Origin: Burkholderia gladioli
GTDB taxonomy: Bacteria > Pseudomonadota > Gammaproteobacteria > Burkholderiales > Burkholderiaceae
Length of the DNA: 64,000 bases
NCBI RefSeq assembly: GCF_000959725.1
Contig: NZ_CP009323.1
Coordinates: forward strand, 1-64,000
Reading direction: 5' to 3'
Part shown: positions 19,730 through 28,274 of the stretch, piece after piece
How positions within the stretch are numbered: position 1 is the stretch's first letter
Layout: every line of letters begins with the position of its first letter
Program-made: the position numbers and the translations under genes
Notes under the pieces: model-generated
The model's input: only the letters and a program-made list of their open reading frames with translations
Databases searched by the model: none
What the model was told of the DNA's origin: nothing

Positions 19730-19948
19730 TCACGCAGACCGGCCGCGCGACGCCGCCCACAGCTTCGCCGAGCGTGTGCCGCTCCGGCAGTATGCAAGCA
19801 CGGGCGTGGGCAGTTGGACCAGCAACGCGCGAAACGACGCGATATCGGTTGCGTTCAGGCTGTCCGATTCGACTGGAAAATAGCGGGCTTCGAGATGAGA
19901 GCCTGAGGCGCTCGCAATGCTTTCGAACGCAGGCTGATCGGCGGACTC
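19730..19948 (-). pseudogene. C-terminal half of a DUF442/TIGR01244 sulfurtransferase-like gene
   Basis: The minus strand reads ESADQPAFESIASASGSHL, then HLEARYFPVESDSLNATDI, then VLAYCRSGTRSAKLWAASRG and a stop. This is the C-terminal part of the TIGR01244 (beta-lactamase hydrolase-like phosphatase/sulfurtransferase) domain with its CxxxxxR active loop. The start is missing: upstream the sequence turns into tRNA and island DNA. The missing N-terminus is at 45.01-45.13 kb. A short inner stretch (about 45 bases) is read in the wrong frame because of an apparent two-base loss and a two-base gain; the alternative frame there gives FRALLVQLPTPV, which fits the family. Confidence 0.85.
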
Positions 19949-19990
19949 TTAATCCGTAGGTCGAGTGTTCGAGTCACTCACGCCCCACCA
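19940..19990 (+). other. attL: 3' part of tRNA-Lys(CTT) at the island's left junction
   Basis: GGCGGACTCTTAATCCG forms an anticodon stem-loop with anticodon CTT. It is followed by a variable loop, a perfect T stem-loop (GAGTG TTCGAGT CACTC), the acceptor 3' strand ACGCCCC and ACCA. The 5' half (acceptor GGGGCGT and D arm) is absent: the bases before are the DUF442 gene. This is the hallmark of an integrative element that carries the 3' end of its tRNA target. The first nine bases (GGCGGACTC) are shared by the tRNA and the DUF442 gene, marking the crossover. Confidence 0.85.
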
Positions 19991-20006
19991 AAGAATTCAA
20001 GCACTT

Positions 20007-20034
20007 AGCCCAGCCTACATGGCTGGGCTTTTTG
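20007..20034 (+). terminator. Rho-independent terminator after the tRNA fragment
   Basis: Perfect nine-base stem AGCCCAGCC / GGCTGGGCT with a five-base loop, followed by TTTTT. It lies 17 bases after the CCA end and probably travelled with the tRNA 3' end as its native terminator. Confidence 0.8.
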
Positions 20035-20192
20035 CTTTCTGGGTTTCGTGTAGGCGCCATGTAGGCATTGTGGGTCAGCATTAATCCATATCGATCCATC
20101 TGCCCTTCCATCATCGCCAACCACTCGCTCACTGCATTCGCGACTACGATCAGGTGACACCGAGACCTGCTCCCCGCAGCAGCGTCTCCCGC

Positions 20193-20450
20193 TTATCGTC
20201 CATCCAATCCGGGTTGCGCGGCCTTGATTAAGTCAACGTCGAGTAACTGCTTCGGACTCAGGAGTGTGAGCGACAATCGATCTGCAAACCTCGCCGCGTC
20301 GATGGCATCGAAGCTGTCAAACGCAGGTATCTTGGCTAACCACGCCCATCGTGACGACCACTCTATCTTGAGTTCGATCACATTGTCGCAGTTGATTGCA
20401 TCGACACGTACGTGGCTCTCGGGCCGGCGACCCCGCGCAGCATTCGACAT
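20193..20450 (-). CDS. Small hypothetical protein (weak)
   Basis: Possible 85-aa product with a protein-like C-terminal half (IPAFDSFDAIDAARFADRL, then LLDVDLIKAAQPGLDGR). It is not similar to anything I can name. It may be a fragment of a longer gene, because the sequence before its first methionine is not clearly non-coding. There is no good ribosome site. Confidence 0.25.
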   Translation of the reverse strand: MSNAARGRRPESHVRVDAINCDNVIELKIEWSSRWAWLAKIPAFDSFDAIDAARFADRLSLTLLSPKQLLDVDLIKAAQPGLDGR

Positions 20451-20668
20451 ACACGTAAATCCACCGCCACCTGCCGAACTGCTGCCCGTTCTCAGTCATT
20501 CGGAATGGCCGGCGCAACGAGGCGCGAAACGCAATCGAAACGTGAACAGCAGCAATGGGGCAGCTATGGCCGACCACATCGAGCGATAGTCAGCCAAGTG
20601 CAGACATTAAAATGAGGGCGGCGAGCGAACTCTCGTCACGCCGACCACTTGAAGCCTATTCTCAACCT

Positions 20669-23600
20669 CTATCGCAGCTGCTTAATCCACTCTTGGATAG
20701 CCAAGGCGGTCGGGATGTTCATAGCTGCAAGTGCAGCCGCTATCTCGACAAGCGCCTGGCGCGCCTGAGCGTGTTGCGACAGGGCCTGCGCATCGGAACT
20801 CAACGCGGCTGCAATCAGCTCCACCAATGCACTGGCCGTACCCTCGCGGTACCAGCGACTGGAAGGCTCGCGTTGGCTCGGCACGGCGGCGAGCCAACGA
20901 AGCCCGTCAAGCCGAAGTGGTGCTCCGAATTTTGTCGTCAGGAAGTGGCAGAAACGGGTAACGCATTCTTCGTCGCGAGTCAGATGCGCAGCAGCCCAGC
21001 GTTTGTAGAGATTCTGCATCCGTAGAGCCGCGCCCGGCTGTAGCCGGGACAGGGCATCCTCGTTCCCGAAACCAAGCAGGTCGCAAATCAAGCGCTCGCC
21101 GTAGAACCAGAGGCCAGGTTGAGACCAATCGGCTGCGAGGCCGTACTCTGCGATGGCCCGCCAGACGCGCTCGAACGCCACTGGGTCGTCATCTTTTCCG
21201 AGGCGCAGAAACAAACCGCGAATGAAGTGCTGCAGCGCGTAGTGTGCGGCCGGACCATGGGCGAGAACGGATTCCCAAACCGCGCGCTCTTCCCCTGCGG
21301 GCGCCGCTATCGACAAGGCTCCAGGCTTTAGAAGGATGTCGTAGCCGAGGTTCTGGCTCGGCAAGTCGTACTCGCCATGCTCCCTCTCGCCCGCCTCAGC
21401 GCGCGTGGCCTCGTATTCCCAGATGCGTAGCGCCAAGCGCGTGTCGAGATCGCGATCGCCAGTGCCACTGCCTTCGATAAGCCAGTTAAACAGGACTTCG
21501 AGGAAGTGATCGTCTAACGAACCTCCTCGTTTGCGCTCCGGCTTTCCGCGCCAAGTCTGGTCGCCGGCATTGAAGAGCCGCGTGCGGCGCTGGAAGTCCA
21601 AACGTTCTCGGCCCGCAGCGACACGCTTGAAATTGAGCTCGTCCGGCGTCGCGTTCGGTCCACGGAGCGAAAAGCGCCGCAGCCGCGCAAGCCACACCCT
21701 CCAGGCGCGCGCTAGATCGTCGTTATCGCCGAGGTGTGGAGCGAGCAGGATGAGGCCCGACCAGAAGAGCCCGGCGCGGAGCAACCGCCACCACGCGGTG
21801 CCAAGTTGCTCTCGATTGGCGTATGCGACGCCGACCACAACGGCGGCCGCTCGCGTGTCGCCGCTCGTCAGAAGGCACAGGACGGCGGTCTCCCATTCCT
21901 GAACGCCATCTCCATCGGCGAGCCACAGGTGCATGACTGCATAGGCGACGAACTTCAGTTCGTCGCGAAGACTCCCTATGCGCCGCCCGCGAATCTCTTC
22001 TCCTGTCGACGAGATCGCAGCGGCTCCGGCACGCACGACCTTGAGCGCGTGCCTCCGCGCTTCGGCGTTCTGGGCGAGCCAAGCGCCGCCCAACGCGACG
22101 AGCGTCCCGGCTGCAGCGAAACAGCATTTCGATTTCGCGTCCTCATCTTCGCCTTCCGCTCCGGCGTTACACTCCTGGAGCAGATTGAAAAGGTACGAAG
22201 CTTCATCGTCGGTGAGCGGTTGGCCACCCAGAAGCCTCTGCTCGCATCGGTCCGGTACGAGAAGGTGCGCGAGGGTCGGCGCGCTGTCGGTCTGCCACGA
22301 CAACACCTCGAGGCGAAGTTCTTCGGGATACACGAGGATCTTGGTCTCCGTCCCCGTCCCCGTCCCCGTCGCCGGGTCGGTGACGGTCTGATAGTTGGCC
22401 CGGTCGAGCGCGGCGAAGAGAAGCTTGAGCTCCAACGCATCTTTCGGGTCCTCAGGCAGCGCCCAAGTCGGCAGCAGCGTTTGAAGACGCCGCGCAACGT
22501 CGCCGTCGGCCGACAGGAGTTCGACAACAACATCAAGTAACTTCTGTTGGCGATGGGGAGCCAGCGTCCAATCACGCGCGAAATCAAACATCATCTGGCC
22601 GCCTTGGAGCCAGCTCCACCCGATGAAGTTGTAGCCGACCTGCTTCACGCGATTGCTGTCCCAATAGAATAGGTTTGGGAACGTAATAAGGACTGCAAGG
22701 GGCTCCGTCAGCAGTGACGGCCGATACTTGGCAACGTTGAGGAGCACGCTGACGAGCGCCGCTGAGTTTCCCTCCCGGAGTATCCTCTCGATATCAGCAG
22801 TGATGTCCTCTCCCGCGTCGAGCCGTAGCGTAAGCCAGCGCTCCAACGCATCGAGCGCGCAGTATAGGTTTCCGTTGCGCATCTCATTGGACTGCGGCCA
22901 ATCGAATACCTGCCACCAGCCTGGGAAGTTCTTCTCCGACCCGTCCGCAAATTGCAGTGTTACCCCGAGAGCCCCGCAGGGTTAACCCTTCATGACCTCG
23001 GCCACCCAGCGCTCCGTGCAAAAAGTTCACCAGCTCGATGAGCGAAGTGAGCGCCACTCTCCGAGCCAACTGGAAGAAGGGGAAGAACGGGCTCTTCCAG
23101 AAGGCTGTCGGGTATGCGTCCCGGGGGTACTCGAGGCCGAGGTCTATTTCGAACCGCCCGGCCCCGTACTCCCGTTCCGGCTGCTCTTCGATGATGAGCG
23201 CGAGCAGGACTTCGGCCGCCAGCTCAGGCTGCGCACGCATCAGGGACTGGATGCCGTTCTCCTTGATGCAGGCGGTCCGGAAATCCATGTCGACCTTGTC
23301 ACGGGCCCCCAGCGGCCAAGGCGGCAATCGCTCGCGGAACGACCCAAGGGAGCGCGGCATCCGCTTCCGTTCTTCGTGCCGCGCCTTGTATTTGGCATCG
23401 GTCTCCAGACGCTCGGCGGGCACCTTCGCCTTCTGTCGCCGAACCTCGGCGATACGCCGTCTGACGTCAGCCTCGACCTCTCGGCGTCCCGCGAGTTCGA
23501 GCGCCCAGTTCCCGACCTCGGCCGGCAGGTCGGCCGCGCCAGCCAGTGGTGCGGTGTACAGCAACGGCTCATGCGTCAGGTACATCACGCCGTGCCCCTT

Positions 23601-24715
23601 CTCGACCTGCACGGTCCGAGCCATGGCGAGCGCCATCTCCGCCATCTCCAAGCGGAAAGGCATCCGATCGCCGTTGCTCAGCGTGAGCGGCGTCTTCGTC
23701 AGCCAGGTCTCGATGACCTTCGCGAGAGCGGATGAAACCAGCCCAGCTAGTCGCTCTCGCTGCGCGATGAGGAAGCGGAGAATCGGCGACCAACGGCCGA
23801 AGACAATCGAGCGGTACTGCGCTTCCATGTACAAGCCGACCTCCGCGCTAAGTCCCATTCCGCCGCCGGTCGGCATCGTCGCGATGTGGTGGAAGCGCAG
23901 AAGCAGCCGCGTAAAGTGTTTCGTGCCGTTGCCGAGCAGAAAGTCGACGCGCTGGGTCAGGAAACGTTCGGCGTCGGGGTCCAGGCAGAGCGCGTCAAGG
24001 AGGATATCGCCCGCAAGTTCGTTCTTCGCGGCCTCCGCAGGCCCGAAGGCGACATCCCAGGCCGTGCCACTCTCGGCCGGCTGTCGCAGCAGGAACTGGC
24101 CCAACATCCGGAGCGCGTTCGTCCAGAGGGGGTTGACGGCCAAGCGAGGCCCACTGAGGCATGTCAGTCCAAATCTGCTTCAGGAATTGGAAGCGCGCCC
24201 AATCCGCGGCGAGATCGTGCTCGAACTCGATGCGGTTGGTCCGTTCGTTCAGGCGTAGCGGAAGCTCGTCGGGCCGCTGCGTAAACGTCGCTGTGTCCGC
24301 CGGCACCAAGTCGGTCAGCGCGAAGCTGCGCTCGAACGATGCTTCTCGTTGGGCGAGGCGCATCATCAACGCCTGCACGTCGGCGCGATTCTTTGTCCAA
24401 TACTTCCAGAGGCGGTCGGCAATGGCGGTGTGAGACGCCAGTCCACCGCCGTTCGCCCCCAGCGCCGCACCCGCCTTTATGACCCACGCCAGTGTCCGCA
24501 GGTTGGCTAACGCAGCAAATGGTGTCGTCATGCGCGGCCAACCAGCCCAAAGTGGGCGAAGGCAAAAGCGCCAGCTTCACAGCATCGCTCTTGAGCGTTT
24601 CGACCTCAACGAGATGCGCTTTCCGCCCGCCGAGCATCATCTCTTCGCCTTCGATCCAACTCTGCGTCTGCGTGACGATGACGACCCGCCACGCCCCTTC
24701 GGTTTCTTCGCCATT
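20669..24715 (-). pseudogene. Decayed STAND NTPase (Avs-like antiphage gene), 5' truncated and frameshifted
   Basis: One long gene is broken into pieces. Piece a (about 24.715-24.52 kb) reads WRVVIVTQTQSWIEGEE and HLVEVETLKSDAVKLALLP. Piece b (24.53-24.14 kb) contains IEFEHDLAADWARFQFLKQI, the helix that usually follows the NTPase module in STAND proteins. Piece c (24.14-22.98 kb, 419 codons) and piece d (about 22.96-20.669 kb, 750 codons) form the long helical sensor region. Pieces continue each other in different frames at about 24.52, 24.14 and 22.97 kb. The P-loop half is gone, replaced by DUF2971. Together they give about 1,350 residues of the original. The assignment to antiviral STAND (Avs) is inference from domain style and context. 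Confidence 0.6.
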
Positions 24716-25166
24716 CGACGACGCCTATCATTACTTTGCTCTGGCTTGCGTGCATTGAGTCGCACAGGCGCTCATAAGTGGAGACTACTGCAATTCCCTC
24801 TTCGCTCTTCAGATACAGCGACCACATCGCGGCCGACTCGCGCTCATTTCGGTGCCAGCAGTTTATTGCTGCCCGTTCTCGTTCCTGTCGTCTGTGACTT
24901 GACAACGCCTCGATGCTGTCATTGATGTTCTTCACGGCTACCGGGTTGTCTTTAAAGCTTTTGACTACTTCCTTGGCGCTCCCTTCGAAACGCTGGATAC
25001 TCAACGCCGTGTACGATCCTTCGAACCTGTCCGACAGTTCGTCTGCGCGACAAAAGAAGAGCGATTGGTTATGGAGCATGGATACAAGTTTCGTGAAGTC
25101 CATATACCGCCAAATTTTCTCGCTACTATTGGCGGGAGCCCGGAATAGGCTGTGTTGCTCGTGCAT
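24606..25166 (-). pseudogene. DUF2971 protein, 3' truncated and fused to the STAND fragment
   Basis: The first about 150 residues are a DUF2971 domain: IWRYMDFTKLVSMLHNQSLF, FCRADELSDRFEGSYT and CWHRNERESAAMWSLYLKSE are all family motifs. DUF2971 genes are frequent in defence islands, often beside STAND or Avs genes. The ATG at 25166 follows a GGAG site. After KVMIGVVEW, near 24,715, the frame runs into STAND-derived DNA read in the wrong frame, an Arg-rich tail ending at 24606. A deletion therefore joined the two genes, removing the end of one and the start of the other. Confidence 0.75.
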
Positions 25167-25321
25167 TGAACACGCTCCGTCCGTTTGTTTAAGACGATTG
25201 TGCCATTAACTTGCCGCCGACCTAGGATTCGCGTGGAATGTTGCTTCGATGGGCATGCGTACTGACGCGTCAAGGAGACAGTGTTGAGCGTCCGCTGTCA
25301 GGCGGCGTGGTTGACCGCTCC

Positions 25322-26963
25322 GGGTCCAGTCTGTGTGAAAACGCATTGATCGCCTAAACTGAATCAATGCGCTGAGACCGGGTGACTCATGAAGCGATTC
25401 GTTGAAGGCGATGACCGCAAGCAGGTCGCACTACTTCCCGAATGTGTCGATGACTACGTCGGGCAGGACAATCCGGTGAGAGTAATCGATGCCTTCGTCG
25501 ACGAACTTGATCTCGCAGAGCTTGGTTTCAACGGTACTACACCGGCGCTCACGGCCCGGCCGTCTTACCATCCTGGCGTGATGCTGAAGATCTATATCTA
25601 CGGCTATCTGAACCGGATAACGTCGAGCCGGAGACTTGAGCGCGAATGCCAACGCAATGTTGAGCTGATGTGGCTGACAGGACGGCTCGCTCCGGACTTC
25701 AAGACGATCGCAGACTTCCGCCGGGACAGCGGGCGCGGCGATCCGCAACGTATGCCGGCGTTTCGTCGAACTGTGTCGCGGGCTCAAGCTGTTATCCAGT
25801 GACATGGTGGCTATCGACGGCAGCAAGTTCAAGGCATCAAACACCCGCGACAGGAACTACACGGCAAGCAAGATCGACAAGCGCCAGAAGCAGATCGAGG
25901 AAAGCGTGCAGCGATATCTCGATCTGATTGAAAGTGCAGACCGCACCAGTCCTACCGGGTTCGATGTGAAGACGGTCAGGCTCTACGAGAAGATCGCCGT
26001 GCTGCGCCAGCAGATGCGTGAGCTCAAGCAGATCGGCAGGCAACTGGCAGAGCAGCCGGACAAGCAGTTGTCGCTGACGGATCCCGACGCACGCTCGATG
26101 GCAACGAGTGGAAGAGGCTCCGGCATAGTGGGCTACAACGTCCAGGCAGCAGTTGATACGAAACATCATCTGATCGTTGAACACGAAGTAACGAATGTCG
26201 GCAACGATCATGGACAACTCAGCAAAATGGCGATATCCGCGAAGCGCGCGATGGCCAGATCGAAGCTGAAGGTTGTTGCGGACCGCGGTTACTTCAGCGG
26301 GCCGGAGATAAGGGCATGCGATCTGAATGGCATCAGCGCTTATGTTCCCAAACCGCTCACGTCGGCATCCCGGAAAAAAGGTCTGTTTACGAAGGCCGAC
26401 TTCATCTACGTAGCGAAAAGCGACACGTATCGATGCCCTGCTGGCGAGCGGGCGATCCATCGATTCACGACTGCCGAGCACGACCTGAATTTGCGAGTCT
26501 ACTGGCCCAGCGCGTGCCCACGTTGCCACCTCAAGGAACGATGTTCACCGTCTGACTATCGTCGAATTCGGCGATGGGAGCACGAGAATGTACTTGAAGT
26601 GATGCAGCGTCGGCTCGACCGGAAGCCTGACGCCATGACCATCCGCAGAAGTACCGTTGAACATGTCTTCGGCACGCTCAAGCACTGGATGGGCGCCGCA
26701 CACTTCCTGACCAGGACGCTCAGGCGGGTGAGTACTGAGATGAGCCTTCAGGTGTTGGCTTACAACCTCAAACGCGTCATGAACATACTCGGCGTTCAGG
26801 GAACATTGAAGGCTATGAAGATGGTCGAAAGCTAAGGCCCTGAGGGGCTTTTTTTGCGCACGCGATGGTCGATCGGTGCAAGCTGTCTGGGCCGAACGAG
26901 ATTGACCGCGTCGGCAATCGCTCGCATAGCCGCGAAAAACCAGTTTCCACACAAGCTGGACCC
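25322..26963 (+). mobile_element. IS1182-family insertion sequence, complete ends
   Basis: About 1.64 kb. The left end GGGTCCAGTCTGTGTGAAAA is matched in inverted orientation at the right end (RC GGGTCCAGCTTGTGTGGAAA) with three differences. It encloses one transposase reading frame broken by a frameshift. A short GC hairpin followed by seven T residues lies right after the transposase stop (around 26.84-26.86 kb). I could not see a clear target-site duplication. Confidence 0.8.
25389..26835 (+). pseudogene. IS1182-family transposase, frameshifted
   Basis: The first part (25389-about 25733) reads MKRFVEGDDRKQVALLPECV and ends in DFRRDSG. The rest is in the +1 frame (AAIRNVCRRFVELCRGLKLL) and goes on to 26835. 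It includes the DDE-type core DPDARSMATSGRGSGIVGYN, VADRGYFSGPEI and the C-terminal HVFGTLKHWMG. One extra G near 25,730 explains the break. A second, more diverged copy at 41.2-42.4 kb keeps this stretch intact (NGVGIRNVCRRFV), which supports a mutation rather than programmed frameshifting. Confidence 0.8.
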
Positions 26964-27641
26964 TGAAGCGCCATTCGGTCGCCCACAAAACTGCGGCAGC
27001 TTCCGGGGCACAACGGCCGTTGACTTGACGCCCGGAAAGACAAGTCGTCGTCCTTAGCTGATTGCCGGCGCGCGACGCTTACCTCGACGCCCTTCGGTTG
27101 CGAGCATTGTGGAAGACGCGCAACTTTAGCGGACAAACGTCACTCTGCCTTTGCCTCACCCACGATCACAAACAAAGCGCAGCCTATAAGGTCAGCCCCT
27201 GCTTGAAACTGGCCGCGGCTCGTACCGCGCCGATGGTGCTTAGATCGTCACGTCAGCATCGCCGACGCAGTGTCACAGGAAGTCCACTCAGTCACCCTGT
27301 GATTGTTCCGTCGGGTCAAGGTAATCGAGACCCGACGCGAATTGACAGGTTCACATCGCCCGGTGCATGACGACATTACTTCCCTGCCAAACGAAGTGAT
27401 GTCGTCAACTGCGTACGTTCCGCCTTGCCTGGTCGGGCATGCGCCAGCGACAACATTGATTCGCTCAACGACTCACAGGGGACGTCCCAAGGGCTAACAT
27501 AGTCGATGGACTGGACGCCGCTCGCTCATGTTGGGATGTCGATTGCGCGCAAGTTTTGACATATCAGGCCGCAAACGGGCGACCGTCTGCGACGACGAGC
27601 GTACCGCCACAATCGCTAACTTCCTATTTCCTATACCGATC
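26964..27641. other. Gene-free stretch between IS1182 and the GNAT gene
   Basis: I see no believable gene. The longest frames are short and of odd composition. The last 60 bases are AT-richer and precede the GNAT start. Confidence 0.5.
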
Positions 27642-28238
27642 ATGAGAACCTTTGACCCTGTACAGCTGGTGGGTAAGGCGATTACGTTGGCGCCGCTGCG
27701 ACCGTTGGACACCCAGGACCTTTCTGCAACAGTGTCCGACGGTGAACTTTGGACGACGCCTACCACTGTCATTCCGCGTCCCGAAGAAATGCAAAGGTAT
27801 ATTGACCGGGCATTGGCCGGGCATGCGAGAGGCGAATGCGTCCCTTATATCATCCGTCTGAACGACACAGGGCAAGCGGTGGGTTCCATTCGCACTTGCA
27901 AGATTAACCGCCGGCATCGTCGGCTTGAGATCGGCCACATCTGGCTGGGTCGCTCTTTTCAAGGTCGACGATTGCACACTGAAGCAAACTACCTACTGCT
28001 TTGTCACGTCTTTGACGTCGGTGACTTTTTGCGGGCGCAATACCTCGCAGACGAGACCAACGCCGCGTCACGCCGTGCCATTCGGGCTCTGGGCGCGATC
28101 GAAGAAGGCGTTCTCCGCTGCGAGCGGGTGATGCCCGGGGGCCGCGTCCGCAACACGGTGGTGTCAAGCATCATCCGCGACGAATGGCCGACGATCAGAG
28201 GGCGTCTCCGAGATCGGCTGTATCCCGACAGTCGCTGA
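27642..28238 (+). CDS. GNAT N-acetyltransferase, RimJ/RimL-like
   Basis: Enzyme of 198 aa that would transfer an acetyl group from acetyl-CoA to an amine. The family pattern is clear: an N-terminal LVGKAITLAPLRPLDTQDL, the central beta strand LEIGHIWLGRSFQGRRLHTE with the RRLHTE turn in place of the usual Q/RxxGxG/A CoA loop, and NAASRRAIRALGAIEEGVLR at the C-terminal helix, as in RimL. I start at the ATG at 27642 (MRTFDPVQLVG); the frame is open upstream to 27528. It converges on the ABC exporter of the RiPP-like cluster with 36 bases between the stops. A role in the cluster, such as peptide or self-protective acetylation, is possible but unproven. Confidence 0.8.
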   Translation: MRTFDPVQLVGKAITLAPLRPLDTQDLSATVSDGELWTTPTTVIPRPEEMQRYIDRALAGHARGECVPYIIRLNDTGQAVGSIRTCKINRRHRRLEIGHIWLGRSFQGRRLHTEANYLLLCHVFDVGDFLRAQYLADETNAASRRAIRALGAIEEGVLRCERVMPGGRVRNTVVSSIIRDEWPTIRGRLRDRLYPDSR

Positions 28239-28274
28239 TCCGCTCGTTGGTCCGCCTTTTTGGAGGCCCACGCC

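Larger units (their letters stand above)
19991..20668. other. Left island end without a recognised gene
   Basis: Apart from the terminator at 20.0 kb and one weak 85-codon frame, these 680 bases hold nothing I recognise. An integrase gene would be expected here beside the tRNA fragment. The minus-strand frames do not show its catalytic motifs. Confidence 0.45.

Noticed and set aside
19915..19990. A complete tRNA gene
   Set aside because: The anticodon and T arms and the CCA end are perfect, but the D arm and 5' acceptor strand are absent; that side is DUF442 coding sequence.
20031..20200. Integrase C-terminus beside the tRNA fragment
   Set aside because: A minus-strand frame (SEWLAMMEGQMDRYGLML) is open here but runs through the terminator and tRNA and shows none of the catalytic motifs.
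25389..26835. Programmed frameshift in the IS1182 transposase
   Set aside because: The related copy in this window reads through the same place in one frame, and no slippery sequence with a pseudoknot was evident; a point insertion is simpler.
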